A DNA stretch of 64,000 nucleotides from Obelidium mucronatum (lineage: Eukaryota > Chytridiomycota > Chytridiomycetes > Chytridiales > Chytriomycetaceae): NCBI GenBank assembly GCA_025765595.1, contig JAIVFH010000026.1, positions 186,001 to 250,000 on the forward strand, given 5' to 3'. Below the pieces are notes generated by a model. That model did no database searches, was not told the DNA's origin, and saw only the letters and a program-made list of their open reading frames with translations. Below are positions 8,516 to 19,003 of this stretch, in pieces. Both the position numbers and the translations under genes were made by a program. Within the stretch, counting starts at the first letter, position 1, and each line of letters begins with the position of its first letter.

Positions 8516-11367
8516 ATGACATCAGGCAGTCTGGATTTTCGCAATGATTGTCTGGCGCTTCTTGCCTTGATTCCACCGGAGGAACTCTGCAGCATGGCGC
8601 CTGATCAACTCGAAGTAGTCGCCAGTGTTTGCGGGCCGCAGCTTGTAAGCCGCATTGCGGACGCCGTGCGCGCCAGCTGCCAGTCGAGTCCAAAGCCGAA
8701 GCGCGACAGCGGCGCCGACGGCAGCGCGCAGACGGCGCTGATTGCCGGCGTTGCGTGCGGCGTCGTTGTGCTCGCAGCCGTCGGCGCCCTCTTTGCGTGG
8801 CTGCGCCTGGCGCGCCGCACGCCGCAGCGCAGCGACGACGGGTTTGTGTAACCTTCTTTTTTTCTTTCTTTTTGTTTTCTCAAGCCGCATTCAGACACCC
8901 TGCGCCGCAACGCCGCGCCGACGCCGCATCGCCCGTTGTTTCGCCGCCGCTGTCGCCGCTGTCGTCGGGTGTTCCACGGACGCGCCAGCTGCTAAGCATC
9001 GCCCAGAAGCCGTCCGTGTCGTCCTTTGCAACAAGCATGGGCTCGTTTTCTCCGCCTAAACGAAACTTAACCCAAAAGGCCTCCATGGAGAGCGGGTGTG
9101 TGTCCTTCTTCGACTCTTCTTTATCTCTTAAACATTTTTTATCAGACTGTACAGTCAGTTCTCCAAAGCCACATCTTTTCGTTCGCGCGCCAACTCTCTC
9201 GTATCCAACCAACCTTCGCATATCCGTAACCTTCGCGCTGATTTATCCGTTTCTGTAAATTCCGATCCTGTCAATGTGAGTTCAAGCAACATATTATGTG
9301 GTCCCTAATCCAGTTCTATTAGAATGTATCTATCGATGGTCTTCGCTTCACATATGTTTTAGCTCTTATTGAAGAATGGGGAGGTCGTGCCGCATTGGAA
9401 GGGAAAACAACGTCTCAAGTAGGACAAGACCATATTATCGGTGTAACCTCACATTTGAGGACATCCTTCTGCGAACACCTCCAACAAGTTCCCAGATTTA
9501 TCGTTAAATGTCAGAGAAGCCAACTGGTTTGTCTCCCATGTCTGGGAGTACAAGTTCTTGGACGTTATTGATACTCTCGAGAGATTCTTTATGGCGAAAC
9601 AAATCCCACTCCACGAGGCTGTCATCTGGATTGACTTGTTCTCAATCTCCCAGAACGAATCAGATACAGAGCATAAATTTGAGTGGTGGAACAATGCGAT
9701 CCTTTCTGCTTTCAAACGCATCAAGAATGTCGTGCTGGTGTTGGAAAACTGGTTTGACCCAGTTCCTCTGAAACGGTCTTGGTGCACATATGAAATATTC
9801 TGCTCAACGATGGCTCGATCAAACTTCAACATTGCCCTCAGTGAATCGAACGAAACAGCTCTGATAAATAGTTTATACAGCGACCCGTCGATATTATACA
9901 AGAGCTTGTCCACTTTTAAATCCGAAGCTATCGAAAGCAATCGAAACTCCGCGACCAGCAAATGATCTTTAAAGTCTTGAGACATTACATTGGCTTCGTT
10001 AAATTAAATGACCTCGTTTTCACTGTATTCCGCCACTGGATCTTTGAGTTTGTTCAAGCTTCAAATCGACGATGGCCAAATGTCTTTCAATACTGAGAGT
10101 TACTTGCGGCAAGCCCAATGGCATCAAGTTAAAAGTGAATTGGTACATATCTTATAAGCTTCATTATTCTTATTTGTCATTTTGATTAACCCTGGTAATT
10201 ACTTGCCAACAGTACGAACTCCGCGAAATGTTACCAAAAGCAAAAGCCTGCTTTATCAGATTGCCTGACCCTCCGAGAAGACCACCTCGGCCTCGAGCAC
10301 CCACTGACTCTCAAAACCAAAAGCCAATTCGCTCACATCTCCTCCCAACTCGGCAAAATCGACTACGCCGAATCCACTCTCGCAGCATGCCTCTCATCAC
10401 AACGCCAAGTCATCGGCTCTTCTCACAGAGACACACTCACAACAATGTCTCGACTGGCTTTCGTTTACGGAGAACAAGATCTCATTGAGGAATCAGAAAG
10501 CCTTTACAAAGAGTGCATCCTTACTGCCTCTCAAACCTACGGAGAGGACGACCTCTTCGCCGTTTCTACAAGCCAGGACCTCGCCAACCTCTACGTCTCA
10601 TGCGATCGGTTGACTGACGCCCTTCCACTATACACCGAAACCTACACCAAACTCACCAACCTCAAAGGCCCTACAGACATCAACACCCTCTTTAGCGCAA
10701 TTGGAATCGCCGAAGTCCAATACAGTCTCGAAGAATACACTGAATCCGAAAAAGTCTACTCTGAAATCTCTGAAACAGTCGAATCAACATTCGGAGAGTC
10801 CAGCTTCCAATACGCCAAACTAAGAACCGGGTTAGCTCGCGTTTACAGAAAAACCAAGCGCTTTGATGAAGCCGTTTCTATCCTCACAGCTCCTCTCCGA
10901 ACACCAGCAGAAATCGCTCGGTCCAAACCATATTCTGACTGTCGAAACAAACGTGGCACTCGCCTCCGCGTATTGGGACCAAGGATCTGTAGACAAGGCG
11001 GAATCCCTGCTCGCCACAAGCCTCGAAAAGCAACGTTCTATTCTGGGTACCGAGGACGCAACGACTCTTGAAACCGCTTTACTTCTTAGCAGAGCTGTAC
11101 AGGAAGGGGAACCGGTTCGAGCCAGCAGAAAGCTTGACGCTTGAAGTATACAAGATACAAGGCCGGGTTTTGGGGACGGAGCATGTGGATACACTGACTA
11201 CTCAGTTGGGTCTCGCCATGTTTTACTTTGAATCCAATCGAGTTGCCTATGCACATGAACTCTTGACCGACTGTCTGACCAAGATGAAGGATGTGTTGGG
11301 GGAAACCCATAAGCTTACGATAAGGGCTGTAGAGAATTTGGCAACGGTGGAACGCGCGATGGGATGA
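8516..11367 (+). pseudogene. TIR-like/TPR membrane receptor, copy 1 (multiply frameshifted)
   Basis: Exon 1 (8516 to about 8844) encodes about 75 residues ending in DSGADGSAQT, a single membrane helix (ALIAGVACGVVVLAAVGALFAW) and a basic stop-transfer LRLARR. A Ser/Pro-rich exon follows (about 8900-9092), then one at about 9153-9276. The exon from about 9324 starts VSIDGLRFTYVLALIEEWGGR and leads into the TIR-like domain: WFVSHVWEYKFLDVIDTLERFF, AVIWIDLFSISQ, NVVLVLENWFDPVPLKRSWCTYE (Glu codon 9792-9794). Kinesin-light-chain-type TPRs fill 10130-11360. The frame is broken near 9494, 9950, 10240, 10895 and 11085, and a stop near 10095 precedes ESYLRQAQW. It is either a decayed paralogue or a victim of consensus errors; copies 2 and 3 show what the intact order would be. 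Confidence 0.6.
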
Positions 11368-11509
11368 ATTTTTTGAAAAACTCATACTCTGAGGACGGGT
11401 CTTGCATCCAAGACTTTTTTTTTCCATTTATCTTGTTTCGGATCACCCTCCACTTTTCTTAGACAATAGAGATTGACAGATATTATCATTAGCGGAAATC
11501 TCAAAAAAA

Positions 11510-13842
11510 ATGGCTACTGTTGTGCTGTTGGCACTGCTCCCACTTATCCGAGCTGATTCTTGTTCAACATACACCAGCGGATACTGCACCCCGTTCGTCA
11601 ATTATCCGATATTTGTTGCTACGGGGGGTTCCATCGCTGCCCAAGAGGCAAAGCTAAAAGCTGGAGGAATGGACCTTCTTCTCACACTGAACGCCTCTAA
11701 TCCAGCCAATCGACCATGCGTTTCCGCGTTCCTCGAGTGGGCCTGTTACACATCATACCCAAGCTGCGCCAACGGTGAGTGGCTGAACAACAACTTTTTT
11801 TTTCTGGGGGAAAAGACGCGACTCAAAATCTCTTATTGTATTTAATAGACGCCCTTCAAAATGTTCCTTGCAAATCCGTATGCGCAAACTCTGTCTCACA
11901 ATGCAAAACGCTGTTTGGCATGTTTGGAAAGACAAACTCTCTTCCAAATTGTGAGGATTCAGTTCAGGGGTTGACTGTGCCTTATGGGACAACGCCATCT
12001 TGTTTAGGATATTCTGCCAGTATGATTCCTCTTTTTTTATTCTGGACTTTTTTTTTAATAATTCTTTTTTCAAAGCACCGACGTCAAGTGATGTTGCGAA
12101 ACCAACTGGACAACCCCCGGCACCTGCTTCCTGCCCTTCGTTCTTGATTCGAAACCCCGATTATAATACAAGTAACCCCAGTCAGTCACTCACTCCAGTC
12201 TTGGGAAGGCAGTGTAATGGTCCATGGTACAGCATATGTCTTCTTTTTTTAACTGATTGACTAATATCACTCAAGTTGTGTCCCATGTCCACATGTTCAT
12301 CAGTTTTACGATCCCAATAATTTCCAGTCTCTTAATATCGCGAATCAAGTGCTTGTCGTTTTATCGTTTTGTGGATCGAGTTTCATAGTCCTATCATACC
12401 TTGTATTCCCGTCGAAAAGAGAGCATCCAGGTTTGAAAAAATCAGCAGCAGATCATACAACTTCAAATATACTTAAAAAAAAACCCGGAACTAAAATAGG
12501 CGCAATAATGTGGTTCTTCTCATTAGGCATATTCTTATACCACCTATTCCAACTCTCCATCATCGGCAGCGACGGCTACCGCGTCAGCTGCGTCGACGAA
12601 ATCACAGAATCAAAACAACAAAACAACACCCTCTGCGCAGTCCAGGCATTCATCCAGACATTCGCCGCCTTATACCTCATTTTCTGGATAAACATGTTTA
12701 TCCTAAACCTCCACCTCACAGTCGTCTGGAGAAAAGACTGGTTCACCGATAAATACGTATACTACCGCATCTTCTCCTTGATCTACGCTTTTATACCCGC
12801 CATCGGAGTCCTCGCGACGGGAAGCGGCGCCAGCATCGGATATTCATGCCTAGCAGACGTTCGGAACGTCAAAGGATTCATTTTATACCCCTATGGCCGT
12901 TTTAGGATGGCCCGGCGTCGCACTGACAATCTTTACAGTGCTTTACTTGATTCGCCTTTTATTAAGCGCTCCTGATTCCGGGAAAGCGAATTCAGCTGGG
13001 GTCAGCGTTGCTCCCGGAAGGAGTGTCCCGCCTCTGCCTCTTACTAATTTGAATTCTGGAGACAATCCAGATGGATCTACCAACAAAGTCGAAAACAACT
13101 CACTGGCACCCAAAGTCCCAGAAAATCGTAAATCAGGAACTTTTGTTATGGAGAGAGCGCCGTCAGCGAATGGTTTGGAAAAGACTGGTGGATCGTTCCA
13201 TAATATTCTGGAACGCCAAAAGTCCATCATTTCGGAAAAGGGTATCCCCATAAGTACTGGTTAGTATTTTTTTTTGGAAAGTAAGTACATCGATCCATCA
13301 GGTTAATAAATGTCTGGTTATTTTTTTTAGGTGAAAAGAGGAAACAATCAATGGCCACCTCAATCAAAACAACACAAATCGAAGAATCAGCGTCGAATAT
13401 GGCCAAAAAACTGAAACAGCACAAGGAAAAAATTTGGGCCGTTTTAATCAAGACTTGGAGATCTTTACTTCTCAGCGTTTCCATTGTTCTCATATTTGGC
13501 TCATTTTGGGTTAAGAAACTTTTTTGATTGAGTGAACGCATCGCCTTCGCCTTTCTGACTTTGACTCTTTTTATGGCCTAGACTTTTAACTTGATAGTGG
13601 CGAATACATTTATCGAGGTTGGCCCCTCAACTCCTTGGTTAGGGTCTTGGTATACTTGTGCGTTGTCGGGAAAATCTAGAGCCGAATGCGCTCAAGTAGC
13701 AGCCCCGAATATACCCCCATTTTCAAATATTGCGCTATCGAATGTGGTTTCATCTACAGGACTTTGCACATTTCTTATATTTGGAACGGGATTCATTGGT
13801 GACTGGAAGAAATTGTACCAAGAAAAAGTAATCAAAAAATAG
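11510..13842 (+). CDS. Frizzled/Smoothened-like seven-helix receptor with cysteine-rich ectodomain
   Basis: Exons 11510-11774, 11849-12019, 12076-12226, 12276-13259, 13331-13509 and 13582-13842 give about 650 residues. A signal peptide (MATVVLLALLPLIRADS) precedes a Fz-like cysteine-rich domain whose core reads CVSAFLEWACYTSYPSC...VPCKSVCANSVSQC. A second cysteine cluster (CNGPCCVPCPHVHQFYDPNNF) leads into the helices (VLVVLSFCGSSFIVLSYLVFP, IGAIMWFFSLGIFLYHLF, FAALYLIFWINMFILNLHLTVVW, YYRIFSLIYAFIPAIGVLATG, GVALTIFTVLYLIRLLL, LLLSVSIVLIFGSFW, VVSSTGLCTFLIFG). This is the class F layout known from animals and Dictyostelium. A one-base insertion near 12888-12894 breaks the frame between 'GFILYP' and 'AVLGWPG'. 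A long Ser/Pro/Asn-rich cytoplasmic loop separates helices 5 and 6. Confidence 0.78.
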
Positions 13843-13974
13843 CTTGGATCACTTAAGCTTGTTCTCTGTTTTCTTTGCACTTTTTTTCTCCTCTATATTG
13901 TCATTATGCCTTTTTGAATTAAATAAATAGACGAATGCATTTGGCTTGTGTCACGGATAAAAATCATACTGGAA

Positions 13975-15606
13975 ATGAGTCCATCATCTGACGACGTAAC
14001 CAGCTGGCACAAGGCGATGGCCAAACTGGCAACTGCAGCACCGCTGGGCAGTGGGGCACGGGGATCTGTTCCAGTCAGCCAAATGCTTGACGAAGCTGCC
14101 TTTGTGAAGATCGACAGCCACGCCATCAACACTCCCTCCAAGTGCACTGCGACTCTTGCTGCTCTTGCCCACCACTTGACTGCCCCGTTTCCCGATGAAT
14201 TGCATAAAATTAGAGCAATATTTTGCTGGGTTGCGTCTCACATTGCGTACGATTATAAAGGAGTTGAGTTTTTGAACTTACTAAAGCTACTTACGCCACA
14301 ACAACTGATCCCCCATGTCCCCATTCAGTACCTTTCTGGAGTACGAGGCCCTCAAACAGCCGAAGCTGTTTTGCGAACCCGAGTTTCTGTCTGTGAAGGA
14401 TACGCCAACCTGTTTCTCGCTCTTTGTGAACAGGCAAATTGTGGACTGAAGGCCTTCAAGATTGCTGGAGCCGCTATGGGCGTTGGTTTGGAAGCTGGAG
14501 ATCCATGCAGTTAATCTGGATGCTCACGCTTGGAATGCTGTGCTCGTTCATGGCTGAATACAGGTACTGAAAGACAAGCCCACAAACTTGTGTCTCGATC
14601 CAAGCGCTGACTGGCTTTTTTTTTCCAGGTTTATTGAAACTACGTGGGCTGCAGGGAATCTAGCAGCCGGAAAGGATTCGTGAAGCACTACTAATCCAGA
14701 GCCGTATTTCTTGGTGTCGCCAACACAATTCATTTACTCACATATTCCAAAACACGACCCAGCAAACCAGTTCCTTTCAGTTCCGCTGACTCACAAGGAA
14801 TGGATTGAGTTGCCGCATTTGGGTCCCTCTTTTCGCATCAATGGAATGCGTTTGGTTTCGGCGACAGGCCATCAGAAGTCCAACAATATGTGTTTGCTGT
14901 CGTACCTTCATATCAACAACGATTACCTTGAAATCGTTGTTGAAGTCAGTACGGCAAAGTTTGCAGCTACTGGGGGTTTGATGATGGGTCAAATCACGTA
15001 TGGAAATCTGGGTCCGATTTCGACAGTTGGTGAGCTCTGGTTACTCATCACGGTATCCTCGTCATACATGGCGCTTACAAGCTTCTTGTTCTTTTAGGAA
15101 AGTCGTTGGTCTGGGTTGATAATCCTCCCCACAAAGACTCGCTCCACGACCGAGGAGGACAAGCCATGACCATGATTGTGCATTCAACAAAATCACCAGT
15201 ACAAGGTAGAACATACTATCACTTACGTGCATATGTTCCACATGGCGAGTTGGTCGTGCGCGTAATGGCATCCATCTCACCAAGCCTCACATCATGCTAC
15301 CCGGCCCTCACATTCCGCGTCAACAACTGTGGCCCCGGAAAAGTACCACCAGCGCCAGTCATATACGCAGGATCAGTGAAACTCGTTGAACCAATCACAG
15401 GTCAACTCAAAGTTGGTGAAAAGGTGCATTTCAAGGTTCAAGGACCGCAGGAAGGTATCATCATGACTCCATGCAAGAAAATCTTAAAGTTTGTACGTGA
15501 AGGGGACTTTCAAGTTCTGGATGTGCTTATTGATTCTCACGGAGAATGGCGCGTTGGTCATGTCAATGGTCGTCAGTATTCGTTTGCTGGGTTATACAAG
15601 GCATAA
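13975..15606 (+). CDS. KY (kyphoscoliosis peptidase)/transglutaminase-like protein, frameshifted
   Basis: The N-terminal half reads through to the catalytic-cysteine motif VLRTRVSVCEGYANLF of the transglutaminase-like superfamily. The histidine motif DAHAWNAV (about 14520-14545) and RFIETTWAAGN (after the intron at 14564-14628) follow; the usual Asp of the last motif is Glu here. A beta-rich C-terminal half continues from PEPYFLVSPTQFIYSHIP through a second intron (15030-15097) to GRQYSFAGLYKA. Four single-base shifts (near 14505, 14553, 14686 and 14700) disrupt the segment around the His and Asp/Glu motifs, while about 1.4 kb on either side is clean. Family members act in cytoskeleton or cytokinesis contexts and several lack activity. 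Start ATG 13975 is the first in frame. Confidence 0.7.
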
Positions 15607-15764
15607 TTTTGTCATTTCGAGGTTAATTACAGGTCCTCTATGACACTGGGACGGGTGGAACGACAGGAACTAAGCGCATCATTTAATATAATAAAGCGAT
15701 ATGGATGTTATTCAATGTCTCTGAAACGAATGATAGTTAAGCTAAAAAGACTGCGTTGTGATCA

Positions 15765-16163
15765 TCATCGAACCCAGCGACGCTTCACATCATACTTCTT
15801 GCTTCCCACACCGCTTCTCGGTCCTTTTACTTCCGCCTCCCAGATTGCTCCATCGCTCAACTTCTTCTTGGAGGAAACTGGGAACTGGACCATTCCTTTC
15901 ATTGCACGTCCAACATTTCCAAAGGAATCCTTCACAAACAACTTGAGGCTGATTTCGCCAAGGGAATGAGTTGATTCTATCGATTCTTCAGATTGCTGTC
16001 GAGTAGCCACTGGCTGGGTATTGTGTTCGGCTTCTTCACCGCTGTTGTTGCTGTCATCCAGGCTTGCTTGTCTGCTGAGACTTTCGGTCTGGCTTTCAGA
16101 CTCAGACAAGAAAGGGTTTGAATACTCCTTATCAAGAGTTGAATAAGCGCTGGATGAGAACAT
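15765..16163 (-). CDS. Unrecognised Ser-rich protein
   Basis: A 132-residue frame starts at ATG 16161-16163 (MFSSSAYSTLDKEY). The first 75 residues are polar and disordered (Ser, Gln, Glu); the rest is short strands and a very basic C-terminus (SKKYDVKRRWVR). There is no known domain, membrane helix or signal peptide. It converges on the KY-like gene with a 158-bp gap and is divergent from the MCT-type transporter. Being short and compositionally biased, it is only moderately supported. Confidence 0.45.
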   Translation of the reverse strand: MFSSSAYSTLDKEYSNPFLSESESQTESLSRQASLDDSNNSGEEAEHNTQPVATRQQSEESIESTHSLGEISLKLFVKDSFGNVGRAMKGMVQFPVSSKKKLSDGAIWEAEVKGPRSGVGSKKYDVKRRWVR

Positions 16164-16445
16164 TGTATCGGTGTGGCTCCAAAAAATAGTGAAACTTCCA
16201 AACAAGAGAGTTTATGAAATTTGTGATGTCAGAGAGTAATGAAACGATTGCCGCAAGTTCAAAAACGATACCACCGGGTTATTTCTATTTGAGGTTTTTG
16301 TGATTCAGCGTGGTGTAATCATAGCTTGATTGCCATGAGGATTCCGCCATTTCATTCTGGTCGAGTCATGATTTCAAATCTGACAGTCAAAGCAGAAGAT
16401 CTGGGCCTCTAGCCTCTGTAATCTGTAACTGTAAACCGGGTCCCA

Positions 16446-17809
16446 ATGAAAGCCATCGCATCTGAGATTGACACCGTAGCAGAGCCAGAAGAGGCTGACC
16501 TCTCGCACACCAAAAAAGCGAAACTAGCACAACTGAACATTATCGAAGAAGATGTTCCGGAAGAAGCGCCGCCTCCAGACGGCGGCTGGGACGCTATCGG
16601 CGTAGTCGCAGCCAGCTTTGCTGTCCACTTTCTTTGCATCGGAGTTCTCTACTGCTTTGGCATCTTCTCAGTACTCTATGTTTCTACCGGCTTGGATCGC
16701 CTTAGTGTTGTATCCTTTATTGGATCTATTGGAACAACTTGTCTTGTTGGTTTTGGGTTTTCTCTCTGGTCGTTTCGCAGAGAGATTTGGGTTCCGAGTG
16801 ATGATTGGCGTCGGAGCTTGTTTTATGGCGGCAGGACTTCTTCTTGCTTCTTTCGCGACACAAAGTTGGCAGTACATGATCACACAGGGCTTTATGTTCG
16901 GGTTTGGAGCTTGTTTATGCTATTTTCCCAGTGTTGCGTCGATTTCACAGTGGTGGGACAAGAAAAGGAGTATCGCGACTGGTGTGGCTGCTTCTGGCTC
17001 TGGTATTGGAGGTCTGATTCTCAGCTTGGTGTTTCAGAAACTGTTGACTAGCGTGGGGCTTCAATGGACATTGAGAATCAGCGCCATTGCCATATTTGTC
17101 GTTATAATTGGAACATTACCGCTGGTGAAGCAACGCGTTCCTTCAAATGGCGCCAAAATGGAGTGGGGGATCCTACGCGAGAAAAGATTTATTCTACTTC
17201 TCGGATGCATCTTCTTTTCAATGTTTCCGAACTTCATCCCAGCCTACTTTATTCCTCAATTCGCAAAGGATGTGGCTGGACTTACTGCCGATGACGGAGC
17301 CGTGTTGGTCTCCTTGTACAATGGTGCGTCAGCCTTTGGTCGCATCATGGTCGGGGTTTTGGCCGACAAAGTATTAGGGCGTATCAACGCGTTCATAGTC
17401 TGTACTTTCTTAAGTGCTATGTCCATGTTGTTCCTTTGGCCGTTCGCCAACACTTTCCCCTTTTTAGCTGTATTTTCTATTTTCAATGGGGTAAGGTGTT
17501 GATTCAAAGTAAACTGAACCTGGTGTCTGACCTGTATTGTTTAGATGGTCTCTGGAGGCTACTTTGTTCTGATTCCGGTTATAGTCGGTCAGGTTTTTGG
17601 TGTAGCACAACTTGCATCTCTTGTTGGAATGAGCATGTCACTCTCATCGATAGGATATCTGGCTGGACCTCCATTGGCAGCAGCCATACGAGAATCTTTG
17701 GGTTATAATGGAGTCTGTATTTTTGCAGGCACTGCTGACATTTATTTCGGCCGTATTTTGTTTGGCATTGAGATTCACTCTCGAACCCAACTTTCGCGCA
17801 ATAGTCTGA
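16446..17809 (+). CDS. Monocarboxylate-transporter-type MFS permease (SLC16-like), frameshifted
   Basis: An acidic N-terminal tail precedes PPPDGGWDAIGVVAASFAVHF, the DGGW signature opening helix 1 of the SLC16/fungal MCH family. Further helices include FIGSIGTTCLV, GFLSGRFAERFGFRVMIGVG (the loop motif between helices 2 and 3), CYFPSVASISQWWDKKRSIATGVAASGSGIGGLI and the second half starting ILREKRFILLLGCIFFSMFPNF. An intron spans 17491-17544. Two one-base shifts break the frame, near 16745 and near 17733; after the second, the C-terminus reads LTFISAVFCLALRFTLEPNFRAIV with a stop at 17807-17809. The function is transport of monocarboxylates or a related solute across a membrane; the substrate is unknown. 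Confidence 0.72.
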
Positions 17810-17865
17810 TATTTATAATAACTTAAATATATTTGCATTCATCAAAGACTTCTTATATACACGAG

Positions 17866-18793
17866 TCAATGTTCGAAATTCTCCATTGTACTATATTTTC
17901 CGCCTGCCCGTTTAATGAATCTTGAATTACCGATCACGTCACTCTGGAAGCACAATTTGATACCTCTCCGACAGAGCTCATCGACAATAACCTTTTTTCC
18001 GTTGTACTGAAAATGAATATCTGCATTCACAGTCGATTCCACTCCAATGGAGAATCCGCGTGTCATAGCCTTGGTACTTTCCCTTTCAAACGTTGAGTCA
18101 CTTACTTCCAAACAATCTCTAATAACAGCCTTTCTTGGCAACACCCATCTTAAATTATTCCATTCGTAGATAAAATCGCCTTCCTTGAATGCAGAATCTC
18201 CAACCTTCAACACAAGCAATCGAGATCCATCTTCAAATTCTTTCTTGACTTGAATTGATTGAACTGGATGCGAGATTTCGCCGTATTGAACCCACACGCT
18301 TGTTACTTTTGTTGAATTGACTTTCGCGTTAATTTTTGCGGCTTCTCCGGCCAAAGCCATGCTTTCCAGTCCCTTGAGAAATTTTTCTCGGAGAGGTCCC
18401 GTCATCAATTGCCCGGCTCGATGGAATCTGATTTCACGGTCTTTGGATTGACTTGGGGCAAACGAAATTGCTTCACAGAATAACGGAAAAACTTGAGAAG
18501 CGCCCATAACAAAATCATGGGCCATATAATCCGGACCCAGAGCATTGTTTACAATTGTTTGAGCTACAACCTTGCTCGATTGTTTCTTAATCGGATTTAG
18601 AATATATTTTGCTAGAGCCGGAATACTGGCAGGACAATTAGAAGCAGGTAAAAAAGTAACCGAATATGATGTTGGACGCCAAGGAAATTTGATGAGAGCA
18701 TTCGTCAAAGTCTAAATTATAATTGTGAGTTGACAAGGGGTTGACCCAATGCAAGACGCCCATACTTACTGCGATTGAGCGTTGTCTTTGCAT
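17866..18793 (-). CDS. Predicted mitochondrial protein, Tim44-like/MAIP1-like shape
   Basis: Exon 1 (complement 18770-18793) encodes MQRQRSIA; a 58-bp intron joins it to exon 2 (17866-18711). The N-terminus is basic, hydroxylated and free of acidic residues for 35 positions, as in a mitochondrial presequence. The C-terminal half alternates strands and helices (VTSVWVQYGEISHP, LLVLKVGDSAFKEGDFIYEWNNLRW), reminiscent of the Tim44/MBA1 fold found in inner-membrane import and ribosome-docking proteins. That is shape-based inference with no diagnostic motif. It ends 56 bp from the transporter gene. Confidence 0.55.
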
Positions 18794-19003
18794 TATACGT
18801 CAGAATATATTCTATTTTTGGATCACCTTTTTGCTTGTTACTGCTGATAATCTGAAACAATTGGGGGCTTTACTTCGAAGACACTTGACTCTGCCACCCA
18901 GAACAAAGTCGACCCTGGTCATTCATTCCACTCATTCATTCATTACAAATTAACATAAAAAACTTGAACGCTGCATAATTCAAAACTGAAACCTCTGCCT
19001 CAA

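Noticed and set aside
8605..9258. Several overlapping Arg/Ala-rich frames in the GC-rich stretch, both strands
   Set aside because: High GC removes stop codons in all frames; only the frame with a transmembrane helix and Ser/Pro linker agrees with copy 3 in layout.
866..18793. Homology between the unknown protein at 866 and the predicted mitochondrial protein at 17866
   Set aside because: Only a loose similarity in shape and one short 'V.YG' phrase could be seen; not enough to call them paralogues.
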